A stretch of DNA of 64,000 nt, taken from the NCBI GenBank assembly GCA_963576475.1, contig OY754977.1:14753443-14817442 (forward strand), written 5' to 3'. Made by a program: the position numbers and the translations under genes. Origin of the DNA: Molanna angustata. Its lineage: Eukaryota; Arthropoda; Insecta; Trichoptera; Molannidae. The first letter of the stretch is position 1. Each line of letters begins with the position of its first letter. Shown piece by piece: positions 1-10,564 of the stretch. The notes under the pieces are model-generated. The model worked only from the letters and a program-made list of their open reading frames with translations. It searched no databases and had not been told where the DNA came from.

Positions 1-98
1 CTCTGAAATAAAATAAAAAAAATATATATAGTTTCATTGTCTTATTATCATTTCCTGCCCCTCTAACTCAGTTCATCCGGGGTCGGGCCTCCTAATCG

Positions 99-300
99 TC
101 AGTCGCTGCGACTCTGGGTAGTCTCCTGTGGGACACCTTGAGCCGCCAGCTCCCTCTCGATACTCGTCCACCATGTTGCCTGCGGTCTGCCTCTTTCTCT
201 TGGTTTTGAAGGGATACCGAGCACAGTTTTGACGGAGTAGGTATCCTCCCTTCGCATGACATGGTCATACCATCGCTGTCTGCCCTCTTTCAATTTCTCC
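99..300 (-). pseudogene. Non-LTR retrotransposon RT, C-terminal fragment
   Basis: About 64 residues read on the minus strand with an RRWYDHVMRRED-like block followed by GRPQATWW. A basic tryptophan-rich 'W..HVMR' box, then a G-R-G-R-P box and a tail containing REL is the usual end of the ORF2 protein of many insect LINEs (endonuclease plus reverse transcriptase used for target-primed reverse transcription). Only this tail is present: no RT palm motif and no endonuclease lie upstream, as expected for a 5'-truncated copy. The stop codon lies at the left edge. Family assignment (RTE-, Jockey- or CR1-like) cannot be made by eye. Confidence 0.7.
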
Positions 301-780
301 TCTATTGGGGCTACCTTAAAAGTTCATATACTTAAAAGTTCATACACTTAGTTCTGTTTTTTTCAGACGTTTAACGTGTTAAAAATATTTTTAAACTTTA
401 CATATTTTCTGTTCAAACATTTGATCAGCAAATATTTTATATGTAGAGGTTCAGAGGTCGAAAGGTTTTGAAACGACAATTTAGACCTTAGCCCACTAGA
501 GGATATTTTTAGAGGCTGTGGATGAAGGTAAACCATTAATCATGTCATTATGAGAGGTATACAAAAACCAATCTACTACGTCTTTTGTCTTTTGGTTGTT
601 GATAGGTATATGATATTAAACTTTAGGGTTGCCATACATATTCAAATAAATCCTTGTCTGAACAGTGACGTTGTAAACAGTGATGCAAATTATAGAAATG
701 TTGGAGAAAGAACCAAACAATATTACATAACTATTGATACACAATATCTTATCATTTTCAGAATAACTAGTTGCATGTAA
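301..780. other. No gene seen
   Basis: AT-rich sequence without a credible coding run. Its right end (around 765-790) carries ACTAGTTGCATGTAACACATG, which is also found beside the two other family G copies, so it may belong to the element that follows. Confidence 0.5.
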
Positions 781-1750
781 CACATGAGATCCAACTGTCG
801 ATGGCGATAGTATGCATAATCGAAGAATACGTACCAAAATATAAACACTTAAACACAAATTATTAAATATTTTAAGATATTCTGTTTTCTATATAAAACA
901 TGTAGGTATATATGTCGGGATAGGAAAGTATGGAGGTCAGTCTATTTTTCCTACCCAGAATATGAAAACAGCATGATTTATGTTTCTAGATTAAGTAGGT
1001 ATCAAACTATTGAGTGAGATATCGTGTAGTGTTACTGCCTCACACATTGTATGAAACGATGTCGTCACTAAATTCAATTTATATCAAAATTGTTAAAAAA
1101 AATTATAAATGTACTACTACAACGTTATTATTTTTTATAGCAAATTTAATACTTTAGTTGGGATGTTTCGGCTTTTTTGCGATATTTTTAAAAACTTTGG
1201 AAATACAGGCAGTTAAACATATAAATTTATCATAAAAAAAAGTTTCCCTTCGTAAAAATGTTTGAGAAACTCTGGAATTTTTTTGAAAAAATTTATTTGA
1301 GATTTTGTTTTTGTGTATACGTTAACTAATTTACGGGGTTCTAGCTTATATGGTTTTTGAGATATATGGAAAAACAATGTAAAAATTCAAAAGTTGTTAA
1401 CCCCTGATAGAAACAAAAATTCAAAGTTTTGAGTATAAAAGAACTGTAGGTCGGTAACTATCTATATATTCTGAAATTTTGGGATCTGTGATTTGATAAA
1501 ATCAAAAGATGTAAGGGTGGGGGGGACAAAGGCACAAAAAACACACAAAATGTTCTACTTCAAATTCTGAAATCATCCATATATATAGAATATAATATAT
1601 ATGCTACGAAGCCTCTAAGTTAGTGTTTTTGGCATGCAAAAAGTCCACTACACCATACAAAATGTTCCTTCATACACGTGTCTTGGTTTAATACTGTGGA
1701 TTCATTAAGAGAATTAAATTCTCTTAAACGAATCGACAGTTGGACTATAC
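781..1750 (-). mobile_element. Family G dispersed repeat, copy 1 (TIR TCCAACTGTCGA)
   Basis: The block opens with TCCAACTGTCGATGGCGATA at about 791 and closes with ATCGACAGTTGGA near 1733-1745, so it is bounded by inverted copies of TCCAACTGTCGA. Its interior is the reverse complement of copies at 19525-20590 and 60595-61330: a C-run preceded by a TG-rich stretch (here a G-run followed by CA-rich sequence at 1513-1555), a 'gaggcttcg' word, and a stretch with a 'gcttttttgcgatattttt' core. No transposase is encoded, so it looks like a non-autonomous DNA transposon, but target duplications were not clear. It could also be a piece of a larger unrecognised element. Confidence 0.6.
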
Positions 1751-2615
1751 AAAATATTTTGTCATTTTCACAATAACTGTACACAAGATCTTGTTATTAT
1801 AACTCATTTAACTTAAACTCATTTCATGAAAATGTTAAAAAATTTCGGATTAAATTTTAATAATTTGTGTAGTGTGGAGAATAGCTTTGGCCACTACGCA
1901 CTCGTTTTCGATAGTAAGTAATTTGAAAATTTTGATAAAGATATTTTTATGAAGATTTTAGCATCGTTGTAAAATAAAATTCGGTTGGTAATTGGTTTTC
2001 GTTACCGAGAGAAAATTTTTACCTAAGTGCGAATCAATCATGTCAAAAAAATGACACTCTTTATAATATTTAATGACAGGTTTGGCCAACCTGAATATTG
2101 TTTCGCCAGTACCTATTCAAACTTCAAACGAGGCAAAGTTTGAAGTTACATTACGGTATAAGTAGGAAGTTCAATTAGAAACTTTGTATCCTTGAAAAGA
2201 TATTAGGAATTTTACGCTGCATTCTGAAGATGGTCTATTACAGACCGATACCGGTAAGCGTTAAAATTTTTTTTACTTGTGAAACTAAAGCACATGTGTT
2301 TTATTTTTATTTTATAATGGAGTTTCACAGAGAAATTTCCGTCGACATTCTAGATAAACTAATGTATATTTTATGACAATTTTTTTAAACATCTTAAAAG
2401 AGACGTAGTATTATTATTTATTTATTTACGTAATATTATTTATTTGTTTGTAGGTATCTATTATCTTATATCAAATGATTCCGGGCCCTCATCAAGCACA
2501 AGGTTTTAATCTTTTAGATGAGGTAATGCAACAATTACTATAGTATGTCATTATGTATTTTGTAAGTTTATTTGTAATATTGTTATAAAACAAGATGTTA
2601 AATAAACACATAAAA
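1751..2615. other. No gene; contains a short dispersed motif
   Basis: AT-rich. At 1870-1911 there is a GTGTGGAGAA...GGCCAC...CACTCGTTTT block that reappears just right of the satellite array at 36560-36600, so a dispersed repeat crosses here. Nothing else recognised. Confidence 0.4.
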
Positions 2616-2618
2616 ATA

Positions 2619-2872
2619 AATAAATATTGCTTCTCGGGCAGCTAACAGGAACTTCGTCAAATATTAATTTAATTCGCACCCAATAAAAAGTTGCCATATT
2701 CTGGAGACTTGTGATATTAATCGTCTCACAGATCCAGACTGAAAACACAATTAAAAACTGTGTCTCCACCGGAAATCGAACCATTGGATATCTTTTAGAT
2801 AACTGACTGTTGAACCTTTGGCTCAGTAGTCAGATGTCAGATATCTAACCAACTGAGCCACGAAGGCAGACT
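2619..2872 (-). mobile_element. tRNA-derived SINE, family 1, rearranged head
   Basis: On the minus strand the head contains a pol III A box (TGGCTCAGTTGG near 2861) followed by a body shared with at least six other loci here ('cagtctggatctgtgagacg', 'ggcaacttttattgggtgcg'). The region between A box and body is abnormal: a second, partly repeated piece (2785-2850) sits where the B box (GGTTCGATTCC in other copies) should be, so the B box is broken. The 3' end runs into an A/T-rich tail near 2619. SINEs of this type are transcribed by RNA polymerase III and mobilised by a LINE. Confidence 0.8.
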
Positions 2873-2955
2873 ATTATGAGAGAACTAGGAACTCAAGGCA
2901 CTTACAGGGCTTACGACCTGTCATCGTCTGGTTTATATGATCACCGCAAAGTATT
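2873..2955 (+). mobile_element. Foldback family B, one arm only
   Basis: Reads TATGAGAGAACTAGGAACTC, then 'gcacttacagggcttacgac' and a 'ctgtcatcg..tggttta' run, matching one arm of the inverted repeats at 24538, 47530 and 55905. The opposing arm is missing. It abuts the SINE at 2872. Confidence 0.6.
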
Positions 2956-3469
2956 CAAATTTTGTATGGAAAATTTCCAATTTTATGAAATGTGTTTCTT
3001 CAATATTTTTTTATTTAAATATTTCATAACGAATATTTGTTGTTTCTTCAACGCCATTTTATGAAAGTGGTGTGCTTTTTTACCAATTTGAAAATAAAAA
3101 TTACATATTTTCAGTTTCCTGAGCTTGGGGTCACATTAAAATATTTGACGTTTAAAAAAATGAGAAGCACTATTCAGCTATCCTTCAAAATCTAATGGGG
3201 TCTAAGCGAGTATTAGATTTACGTACATATTTGCGAAATTTGAAAATAATCGAAAGAGTACTTAAGTCTATAATCCAACTGTCGATTCATTATTAATGAA
3301 TAATTAATATCCAATAAATGTAATCTAGTCTTTCTTCTGGCATTTGGCATAAATCATTCCTTCAGGGTGAGTTTCCTTATATTTAAAAAAAAACTTCATC
3401 TGCTCAAACAAACCCTCAATCGAATCCAGTGATCTATGGCATATTTCATAATTATTGGGATGAAAGAAT
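2956..3469. other. No gene; short TIR-like relic
   Basis: AT-rich. At 3273-3287 there is ATCCAACTGTCGATTC, the terminal sequence of family G, without the rest of that element. Nothing else seen. Confidence 0.4.
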
Positions 3470-3579
3470 GGAAAATGGGGTCTTAGGTGACTGGTGATCT
3501 GCGTTTAGCCCAAAACAGATTGGCATGGAGGCGGGCCATACGCGTGGCGACGTACTGCAGCCACTATCCTCAGTCATGA
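3470..3579 (+). pseudogene. Probable LINE RT C-terminal tail
   Basis: Frame starting at 3496 reads DLRLAQNRLAWRRAIRVAT and stops at 3577-3579. The pattern 'A(Q/E)NR..WRR.I' near a terminal stop is a hallmark of the last 30 residues of many insect LINE ORF2 proteins. Only about 27 residues can be followed, so this is weaker than the other tails. Confidence 0.45.
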
Positions 3580-4320
3580 GGAAAAGGACGAATATAGATA
3601 AGTACATATGTAATATCCCCTCAGACATAAAACTATAGATAAAATCTATATGAACACTGCTCATGATCAATATCATCATTGCTTTACGAATAATTTCCCG
3701 ATAATTCGCCTATCAACTTGCAGCGCAAATATCCTCTGATTTCATTGAAGATAATTAAATGGGCCATCTCTAATCAATATCTTCTGCTTTGTGAAGTGTG
3801 TTGATTTGATCCATTGAACCTATAATCTGATATTTGATTTGTAGAAGCATAATGTTATCTTATATCCAAATATAATCACTTATTGCGACGTATACAGAAT
3901 CTGTCTTGTGAATCTTCATGAACTTGTTTTCAAATGGAAAAGTGCATATCGTAAGAATTTTGATATTATTAATTTTGCAATAAAGAAATATGTAGTATGT
4001 ACATGTTAAATTTATTGTTTATTTTTAAATAAATAATTCAGTTGGCTCTTTATTTAAAATAGAGTAATTTCTCTTCGGCACTTTAAAGTGCAATGTTAGC
4101 GACGTTATAAGAGTTCTTAAGACTTGTCTTCTGGCATAGCTACGTGAAATCTTTCATTTTTTTCCAGAGAGCATTTATCACTTTGCGTAAGTAGTAATGA
4201 AGGAAAAACAAACAACTACGAGGCAAAAAATTAAATAAATAACAATTACATATATTAAAAAATACAACACATTCACTTTGATGAAAGGAACCACAAATGA
4301 GAATAGTAAACTCATGTGGC
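3580..4320. other. No gene seen
   Basis: AT-rich sequence with an AATAAA-rich stretch around 4010-4040. I recognise nothing else. Confidence 0.4.
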
Positions 4321-4324
4321 AGAC

Positions 4325-4770
4325 CACATCTCGAAATTTCTTTCGAGCGCGCGCCTAGTGACGGCAAGTATATTCGTTTGTCGCTAGGCCGAGTTCATCG
4401 CCCGCAACGTCAAACAAGTGACAATACTCTTCAACTGGGTATGACAGTTCAATGAAATGGTCTAGAAAGTTCGAAGACATTGAACTTGCTACCCCCAGCG
4501 CAGCACTATTTAAGGGAGTCTACACCTCTACACGTCGTCACTTCATTTCCGTATTTCCGTCACTTCGATTCGTCACTTCACGCCGCCGTTACGACCACGC
4601 GACCACTGGTCGCTTCTCGACCACGCCGTCTCGCCGACACTTCATATCTCGACCACCGGTCATCTCTCGACCCCGCGAGCACGATGGTACTTCACCATAT
4701 GAATAATCGGACACTTCGACACACTCGATCGTTATACCTACTCATCGTGAGAAAGTTCCTTTGTAAGTTA
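4325..4770 (+). promoter_or_regulatory. GC-richer LTR-like or promoter-like block
   Basis: A sharp local rise in GC and CpG. A TATA-like CTATTTAAGGG lies at 4507-4517 with CAGCGCAGCA just upstream, followed by a C/T-rich, CpG-rich leader made of short degenerate repeats ('cgtcacttc', 'ctcgaccacg'). This arrangement fits the U3-R-U5 of a Ty3/gypsy-type solo LTR, or a host core promoter. I could not find matching second LTRs or a target duplication, so the LTR reading is inference. A 101-codon open frame crosses it but looks incidental. Confidence 0.35.
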
Positions 4771-4786
4771 TTTTATCAATTGTAAA

Positions 4787-4990
4787 TTACCTTTATTTTT
4801 TTTTATTTTTTTTTATTTTATTTTATTTTTATATGTAGTATTGGATACAACAGCTATTTCAGTTTTACATTACAAAAGAAAGAACAAAACAATTATGATT
4901 TACTACGCCAATTACTGAATCCATCTATTTACAATTTAAAGTATTATTATATGAGATACAGATTGAAAGTGGAAAAAAAATCTCCATGTT
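4787..4990 (-). mobile_element. Possible LINE 3' tail
   Basis: A T-rich run of TTTTA/TTTTTTTTA units at 4790-4832 followed by non-repetitive AT-rich sequence is what an inverted LINE or SINE A-rich tail plus 3' UTR looks like. No coding part remains visible. Confidence 0.35.
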
Positions 4991-5472
4991 GAATAGGAAT
5001 GGAAGGGTATTAAAGGAAAGGAAAGAAAGGAAGGAAAAGGAAGGTTATTTTTTACCTTTTATTTTACCATGTCTATTGTATATTTACCTACATTACCAAG
5101 TGGGTATATAAAATTTACTTAATTTTGTTTTTTACACGATTTCAGGTGACAACCATCACAATCAAATTGCATGTCTTTTAGAAGGTTGTAGCTCAAAAAT
5201 TGATACTTTGGATAAGTTTTTTCTTAAATAAATTCGGGCTCAAATAAAAGGGATCCATGTCTAAACAATCGTTATTGTAAATTCTTCAAACTCTGTTTAT
5301 AAATGAATTTTGATGATAATTTGTTCTTGATGACTCTATGTAAGCAAACTATTAATTGTGATCAATATACTCATTGTAACTTTTGACCATTCTTTCTTCT
5401 TCTCTCTCAACCACTGTCCTTGTGTTCTTATTTCAAATCATATCCACTTGGGATATAGCAACTCTCATAATT

Positions 5473-5560
5473 GGTAACCCCTCTGGTTACCACATACATA
5501 TATTTAATAGTAACCCCTCTGGTTACTAACTACGCTTGATTGGTAACCCATCCGGTTACC
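5473..5560. repeat. Three spaced 19-bp palindromes
   Basis: GGTAACCCCTCTGGTTACC (5473-5491), AGTAACCCCTCTGGTTACT (5509-5527) and GGTAACCCATCCGGTTACC (5542-5560) are each imperfect palindromes spaced 36 and 33 bp apart. The second has matching changes at both ends (A and T), so its outer pair is preserved. Possible readings: clustered operator-like binding sites, or a retroelement leader (TGGTAACC resembles a tRNA primer-binding start). Confidence 0.7.
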
Positions 5561-5854
5561 AATTAGCTTAACTCATTTTGATCCTCATCCTCAAGATGGA
5601 TAATTTATAAATTAATTAATTACAGTTAATCTTTTTAGTGGTCGCATCTAAACCGTTCGTATGAAACAATTCATGGTTTTAATGAAATACTTCAAAAAAA
5701 TATTTATAAAACGAAAATTACCAAGACTTCGTGAGAAATCGAAAAGAAAACAATCAGCACGGTATGTCCCGTCCCATGGTTATCAATATCGCGTTGGTAG
5801 CCCACGTTATAAATCTATGTAGCAAGAGTATTCTATTTTGATAATTTTAAGAAT
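5561..5854. other. No gene seen
   Basis: AT-rich spacer between the palindromes and the next LINE tail; nothing recognised. Confidence 0.4.
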
Positions 5855-6058
5855 CGGATATCCAAATGGAGAGATCATGTTAAAAGGATGAATCCAGAAA
5901 GGCTGCCAAAGATCGTAATGCGCGAAATACCAGAGGGACGCCGACCACCGGGAAGACCATCAAAGAGATGGAGGGAGAGCTGAACATCCTCGTCCCAGGA
6001 CCTGTAAAAACAGACCATAGATCTAAAAAAAGAGGAAGAAAGAAGAAGAAAGGATATC
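5855..6058 (+). pseudogene. LINE RT C-terminal tail with (AAG)n end
   Basis: One frame reads KWRDHVKRMNPERLPKIVM, then GRRPPGRPSKRWRES and a stop, then SSSQDL. The W..HV.RM..(D/E)RLPK...GRRPPGRP.KRW order is the typical ORF2 terminus of an insect LINE. The sequence then ends in a purine-rich AGAAGAAAGAAGAAGAAAGG run, the same kind of 3' end as the copy at 63415-63735, which shares the GRPPKRWRDS-type block. Premature stops make it a pseudogene. Confidence 0.75.
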
Positions 6059-6081
6059 TAAACCAAAGGTATTTATTCCCA

Positions 6082-6108
6082 TGCTTGACCAGACTTGCCT
6101 TCCAGGTT
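6082..6108 (+). mobile_element. Tip of a foldback family A element, ending in the MULE-like target site
   Basis: TTGACCAGACTTGCCTTCCAGG matches the right terminus of family A elements (for example 31316-31336) at most positions. Its last bases are the 9-bp target duplication of the adjacent MULE-like element. Only the tip is present. Confidence 0.45.
6100..6108. repeat. Left 9-bp target-site duplication of the MULE-like element
   Basis: TTCCAGGTT; partner CTCCAGGTT at 6966-6974, one mismatch. Confidence 0.7.
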
Positions 6109-6965
6109 GCGTATTTACCTTTCCGTGTTGATTAGGAGGCAAGTACTGCCTTTAATTAGGCACTAGTTTGTTGCGCTAATGCACTTAAAAAGTCATGTTG
6201 AATTCAAGGCCCGTGTCCTCCAAACGCGCACGGTTTAGCAACGCAAACTGTTCCTGCTAATATGTGTTCAATTCAAGACACGCGGCTTTCAAGCGTACGC
6301 GGGTTTATAAATTTTACCATGCGTATTGATAGAGCGTTACAAGGCTGTGTTAAAAGAGTTTTTTCGTGTATGATTGTATTTGTTTTAATAGATTAAACTA
6401 CACAAATCTACATTATATCATAAAAATTCATTAAGGCAATTTTTTGTGTGAAATTGGTACTCATGAATTTTTCAATGACATAATCACACTTTGCGTCGTA
6501 ATTACCTTTACATGATACAGAGCATCGAATTTACATTGGTAATTATCATTATCTTCTTCGTAATTTACAATTTTAAAATTAGCCAAAATACTACCAAGTA
6601 CATTATGTCCTTTAACAGTTCCATATTACTTAAAGACTTAAATAAAATTACTGATTACTACCATAAAATCTATGAACAAAATACAAACAAATGTGACCCT
6701 GTATTTGTGTTCTGTGAATGTGTCTGTGGCAGACGAAATGAAATAGCGCGCGAACTTCATGGCTATATATGTTCCATATTCAATAATTAACTACCTTGAA
6801 TTGAACACGTATTAGCAAGAACTGTTTGCGTTGCTAAACCGTGTGCATTTGGAGGACACGGGCCTTGAATTCAACAAGAGTTTTTAAGTGCATTAGCGCA
6901 ACAAACTATTGCCTAATTCGAGGCAGTACTTGCGCCTCCTAATCAACACGTTAAGGTTAATACGC
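6109..6965. mobile_element. MULE-like non-autonomous DNA transposon, 857 bp
   Basis: TIRs of about 170 bp run from 6109-6277 and 6795-6965 in inverse orientation. Shared blocks include GTGTTGATTAGGAGGC, TTTGTTGCGCTAATGCACTT, 'gaattcaaggcccgtgtcct' and TTTAGCAACGCAAAC. The outer ends read GCGTATT and AATACGC. They are flanked by TTCCAGGTT (6100-6108) and CTCCAGGTT (6966-6974), a 9-bp duplication with one difference. Long TIRs plus a 9-bp target duplication are characteristic of Mutator-like elements. The interior encodes no transposase; a 99-codon open frame (6491-6790) begins with a hydrophobic stretch but resembles nothing I know. Excess differences between arms are modest, so the copy is not ancient. 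Confidence 0.8.
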
Positions 6966-6974
6966 CTCCAGGTT

Positions 6975-7639
6975 TATAAACGACATGCTTCTTTGTCAGA
7001 ACAACCACCAAAAAGCACTCTGTCTTATTATGCGTCAACGTAGGTGTACGATAATATAAATTGGCGTAGACGAAAGAAGGGATGGCGCAATCAGTAATCG
7101 TGGGTTTAACAAAGTGTTTATTGTTTATTCAAATCGTACTATTTCGTTTTAAAATAATAACATGTTGCCTCGCCGTATCGTCTGTCTTTGAAAAGCCAAT
7201 TTTAAATATGAAAGTACATGTACATTATACGTAAAATGCCAATGTGGGAGTCACTTCAAGGAATGATCTACCTGATGTTGTCAACATTAATTTAATACAA
7301 TATTCTGACATTTAATAATGATATGAAAATTATTATTTATTGTGTAAATGACGCATGACTTAACTTGTTACAGACTCATTTAAGTTTGGAGTGCTGGAAA
7401 ATTTAAAGATTTATTGTATAGTTTATGTATACTCTATTCACTTTCGTGATATTTAGGCGTAAATGTCAATCTACATATATAATATAAATATTATATTCTT
7501 ATTTTGTATTTTTACTCTCCACTACTGCAGATATGAAACTGAAAGCTAAGATCATATTGAAATGTCATCATTTCATGATGTATAAATCAATTCGAGATGA
7601 TTCATACTTTGGAGGTAAATCTTTATTGATTATTTGAAA
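6975..7639. other. No gene seen
   Basis: AT-rich, no credible frame or repeat recognised. Confidence 0.4.
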
Positions 7640-7935
7640 GGATTATTTATCAGAAGGATAATATTATATGTGCTTGTTCAAAAGATTTATAATCTAAACA
7701 TCTACCTCCAAATATTCTTTTGCAAAAGTCAGTTCAATATTTGATATGCAATTAGCAGTTATGAAGGGTTTAAAATGATATAATATGAACATTGATATAA
7801 TATAATAATGATTCAGCTGTTCGTGATGTCAAGGTTTGTAATAAATAAACTTCGATAAACGCAACATTGTATTCAATAAGACGGTCGACGCATGAGGGCT
7901 ACGCGATTGGTTTGTACGAACGGCGATGGTCCTTT
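7640..7935 (+). repeat. Old dispersed repeat, family D, copy 1
   Basis: Aligns over nearly its whole length, with many differences and indels, to the reverse complement of 62165-62480. Shared words include 'tatgtgc(t/g)tgttcaaaagat', TTGCAAAAGTCAG, 'ttgtattcaat.agacggt' and CGATTGGTTTGTA.GAACGGC. No TIR, tRNA head or reading frame is evident. Function and class unknown. Confidence 0.6.
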
Positions 7936-8117
7936 TTGACTTAAAATAATATAGGTATATGAGTTATTACTTATGTATGTTAAAATACAAAGTGATTGAA
8001 TAAGCTAAAATCCAATAAATGAACATCGCTAACACTGTCTTATTGAGAGTTGACGCCGACCCTACACTATCATTTTCATCCACTTATATCACCTTTCAAC
8101 TATATAATATTTAGTTG

Positions 8118-8174
8118 AAAGGTGGCTTTGGCTCAAGAGTCAGATACGTAACCAACTGAGCCAGGAAGACCGAC
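8118..8174 (-). mobile_element. SINE family 1, head fragment
   Basis: Minus strand contains the A-box region TGGCTCAGTTGGTTACGTAT followed by a shortened head; the B box and the body are missing. Confidence 0.6.
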
Positions 8175-8781
8175 GTCTTGTGTCTTCTTTCATTTTTTAA
8201 TTTTTACTTAATTTTGTAGGTAGTAAGTCAATACTGAAATACATAAATTAATAAATCTTGTACAAGCAAAAGGTACTAAGTCAATACAATCATGATTTTT
8301 TTATCATTTTTGTATGAAAAAGTTCAAAACAAAAACAAATAAAATATTCCGTGACATGCACAAAGAATTTATTTATCAATTAATACTAAAATCTTCAATA
8401 TTGGAACTATAATTAGAAAATTATTGGTTTTGTACAACTCATTTTACTTTAAAACTCAATTATCTCAAAACAACGAAATTTCACTTATAACCTTTTGCTT
8501 GTATACCCTCGATATATGATTTTCAGTTTTACGCTTGAGGAAGGTAAAGTTTCTTTCCGAAACCGGGCAATTTTACGATTTTAGAATGCATGTATTATAC
8601 CTTTCAACGTCGTTTAATTATATCGGCTTTGTTACAGATGTTATGAAAGAAACTTGTTTATTGAACCCTTGTCTTTAAATTTGCCCTAAAACTTTCAAAA
8701 TATGAGTTTTACTGATTACAATGCATGTTATAATCATGCTGAAAACAACATGTTTTTACTGTTTTCGGCTTGATTCATTTG
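8175..8781. other. No gene seen
   Basis: AT-rich. No coding frame or repeat recognised. Confidence 0.4.
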
Positions 8782-9105
8782 ATATTTTGATAATATTGAA
8801 CAATTATATATTTCTGGACTTGTGACTGTGGCGTAATATGCATAATACTAGTTGCATAATATTTTGATAATATTGAACAATTATATATTTCTGGACTTGT
8901 GACTGTGGCGTAATATGCATAATACTAGTTGCATAATATTTTGATAATATTGAACAATTATATATTTCTGAACTTGTGACTGTGGCGTAATATGCATAAT
9001 ACTAGTTGCATAATATTTTGATAATATTGAACAATTATATATTTCTGAACTTGTGACTGTGGCGTAATATGCATAATACTAGTTGCATAATATTTTGAAC
9101 ATGTT
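8782..9105. repeat. Tandem repeat, four 77-bp units
   Basis: ATATTTTGATAATATTGAAC starts at 8782, 8859, 8936 and 9013, then a truncated unit at 9090. Units are nearly identical; a g/a change in 'tttctg(g/a)acttgtg' separates the first two from the last two units. Each unit contains ATACTAGTTGCAT, a word also found beside the family G copies. Confidence 0.95.
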
Positions 9106-9189
9106 GCATAATATTAAAGTTTTATTTATATCGTTATAAGACTGATTTCAATTTTATTAAACGTCGCTTGTTTGTCTGTACTGGAATTT

Positions 9190-9350
9190 TAATATCCATT
9201 TTCATTTAATTTAAATTTATTTTATTTATTTATTTAATTATTTATTTGTCACACCATTTAAATAATCTTTATTAAAATAGATAACTGCTGCCCAACTAGG
9301 TATACCTGTTCTAGGGCTAGCAGTGTACATATTATTACATTTCACAGGAG
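9190..9350 (-). mobile_element. LINE 3' tail fragment
   Basis: On the minus strand a short 3' UTR-like segment (9255-9345) ends in AAATAAATAAATAAATAAA-type sequence at 9200-9250. A small stem pairs CTGCTGCCC with GGGCTAGCAG (9288-9326). Confidence 0.45.
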
Positions 9351-10560
9351 TAACTATTTGCATTTTTTTAAATGAATCTAAACAATATAAACTTAACTAT
9401 TTAAAAAGAATCAAAACAATATAAACTTAACTATAACACATATAAAAAAAATGGAATTTGAGTCATCATGATATGCATATTATACATAGTATTGTAAAAG
9501 TAGGTATCTTGTAATTTTATTTGTTAATTGCACAAAATAAACTGAAATAGTATTTCTTGGGAATACTGAACTGACAGAGCATAGATATGATCCGTCAGTC
9601 ATATCTTTATTCAGTCGCGCCTCAAATCAAATCAAGACAGCACAAAATGGGTGAAATCAAATCAAATTGAAAAATGGGTGTCCACAATTTATTTTATTAA
9701 CATGGTATCGTTCTCAAAAATGTACACGTGGATTCCATTTCTTGGAGATAATAAGTTTAAAGGTGACCTTTTCACCTTCTACTTTCGTCTCTCGTCCAAA
9801 ATTTCTTTAGCCTTATGATTTTCATAATAATAATGAATTCTAATTTCACCTTGGCTTCTGTTGGATTAAGAGAACTGGAGCTTTTTAAACCACACACAAA
9901 TCCCATTCTCCAAGCTCCTATTATTATTTTCCAAAAGTATGACCTAAATTATTCTCAAAGGAATTCGAGCCGAAATGGTTTTCTTTGTTTTTAAAACACT
10001 CATGAATAAATCACTGAAACAGGTTCGCATGAGTAAAGATTTGAATAATTAATACCTAAGTTGGGTTTCCGAAAATACCAGACCTTAGTTTCGGCATACG
10101 AAGGGGTCAAATGTTTCTACGACCCGACGCATGACGATGTTATTGCCTTCGTTTGTATGAAGTACCCATTGTAATTATATTTATTTCGAAATGTATATTG
10201 ATGGTCAAAAGACTTTTTAACTTTAGTGACATTCTGGTTACTATAACGTCAAATAAATATGTAGTTTTTCTCGACTTTCTTAGGGCGCTTCGAATGAACT
10301 AACTCTCGTAGCGATAGGAAAAAGTTTTTGTCATTTTGAATCTAAAGACGTCATAAAAGGGTTTCGGAAATTCTCCACAAATCTGAAATCTGAAACACCA
10401 ATATTCATAGATAATATTTGCCAGTTTCAAAAAAATGATTAAAAATTAAAATGTGCTATCTTTACAAAGAAAAAATAATCGAAATAATATTTTCGACACT
10501 ACCAAATATTTTTGGGTATAAATCTACTAATGCCATATGTTGGAAATATTATATTTACCC
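9351..10560. other. No gene seen
   Basis: AT-rich. A direct duplication of AACAATATAAACTTAACTAT occurs at about 9383 and 9416. I see no coding region. Confidence 0.4.
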
Positions 10561-10564
10561 AAAT

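Noticed and set aside
4452..4785. Overlapping 84- and 101-codon frames as genes
   Set aside because: They lie in C-rich short repeats of an LTR- or promoter-like block and encode low-complexity Arg/Ser/His runs.
6491..6790. 99-codon frame inside the MULE-like element as a transposase
   Set aside because: Too short, hydrophobic start, no DDE, zinc-finger or other transposase motif.
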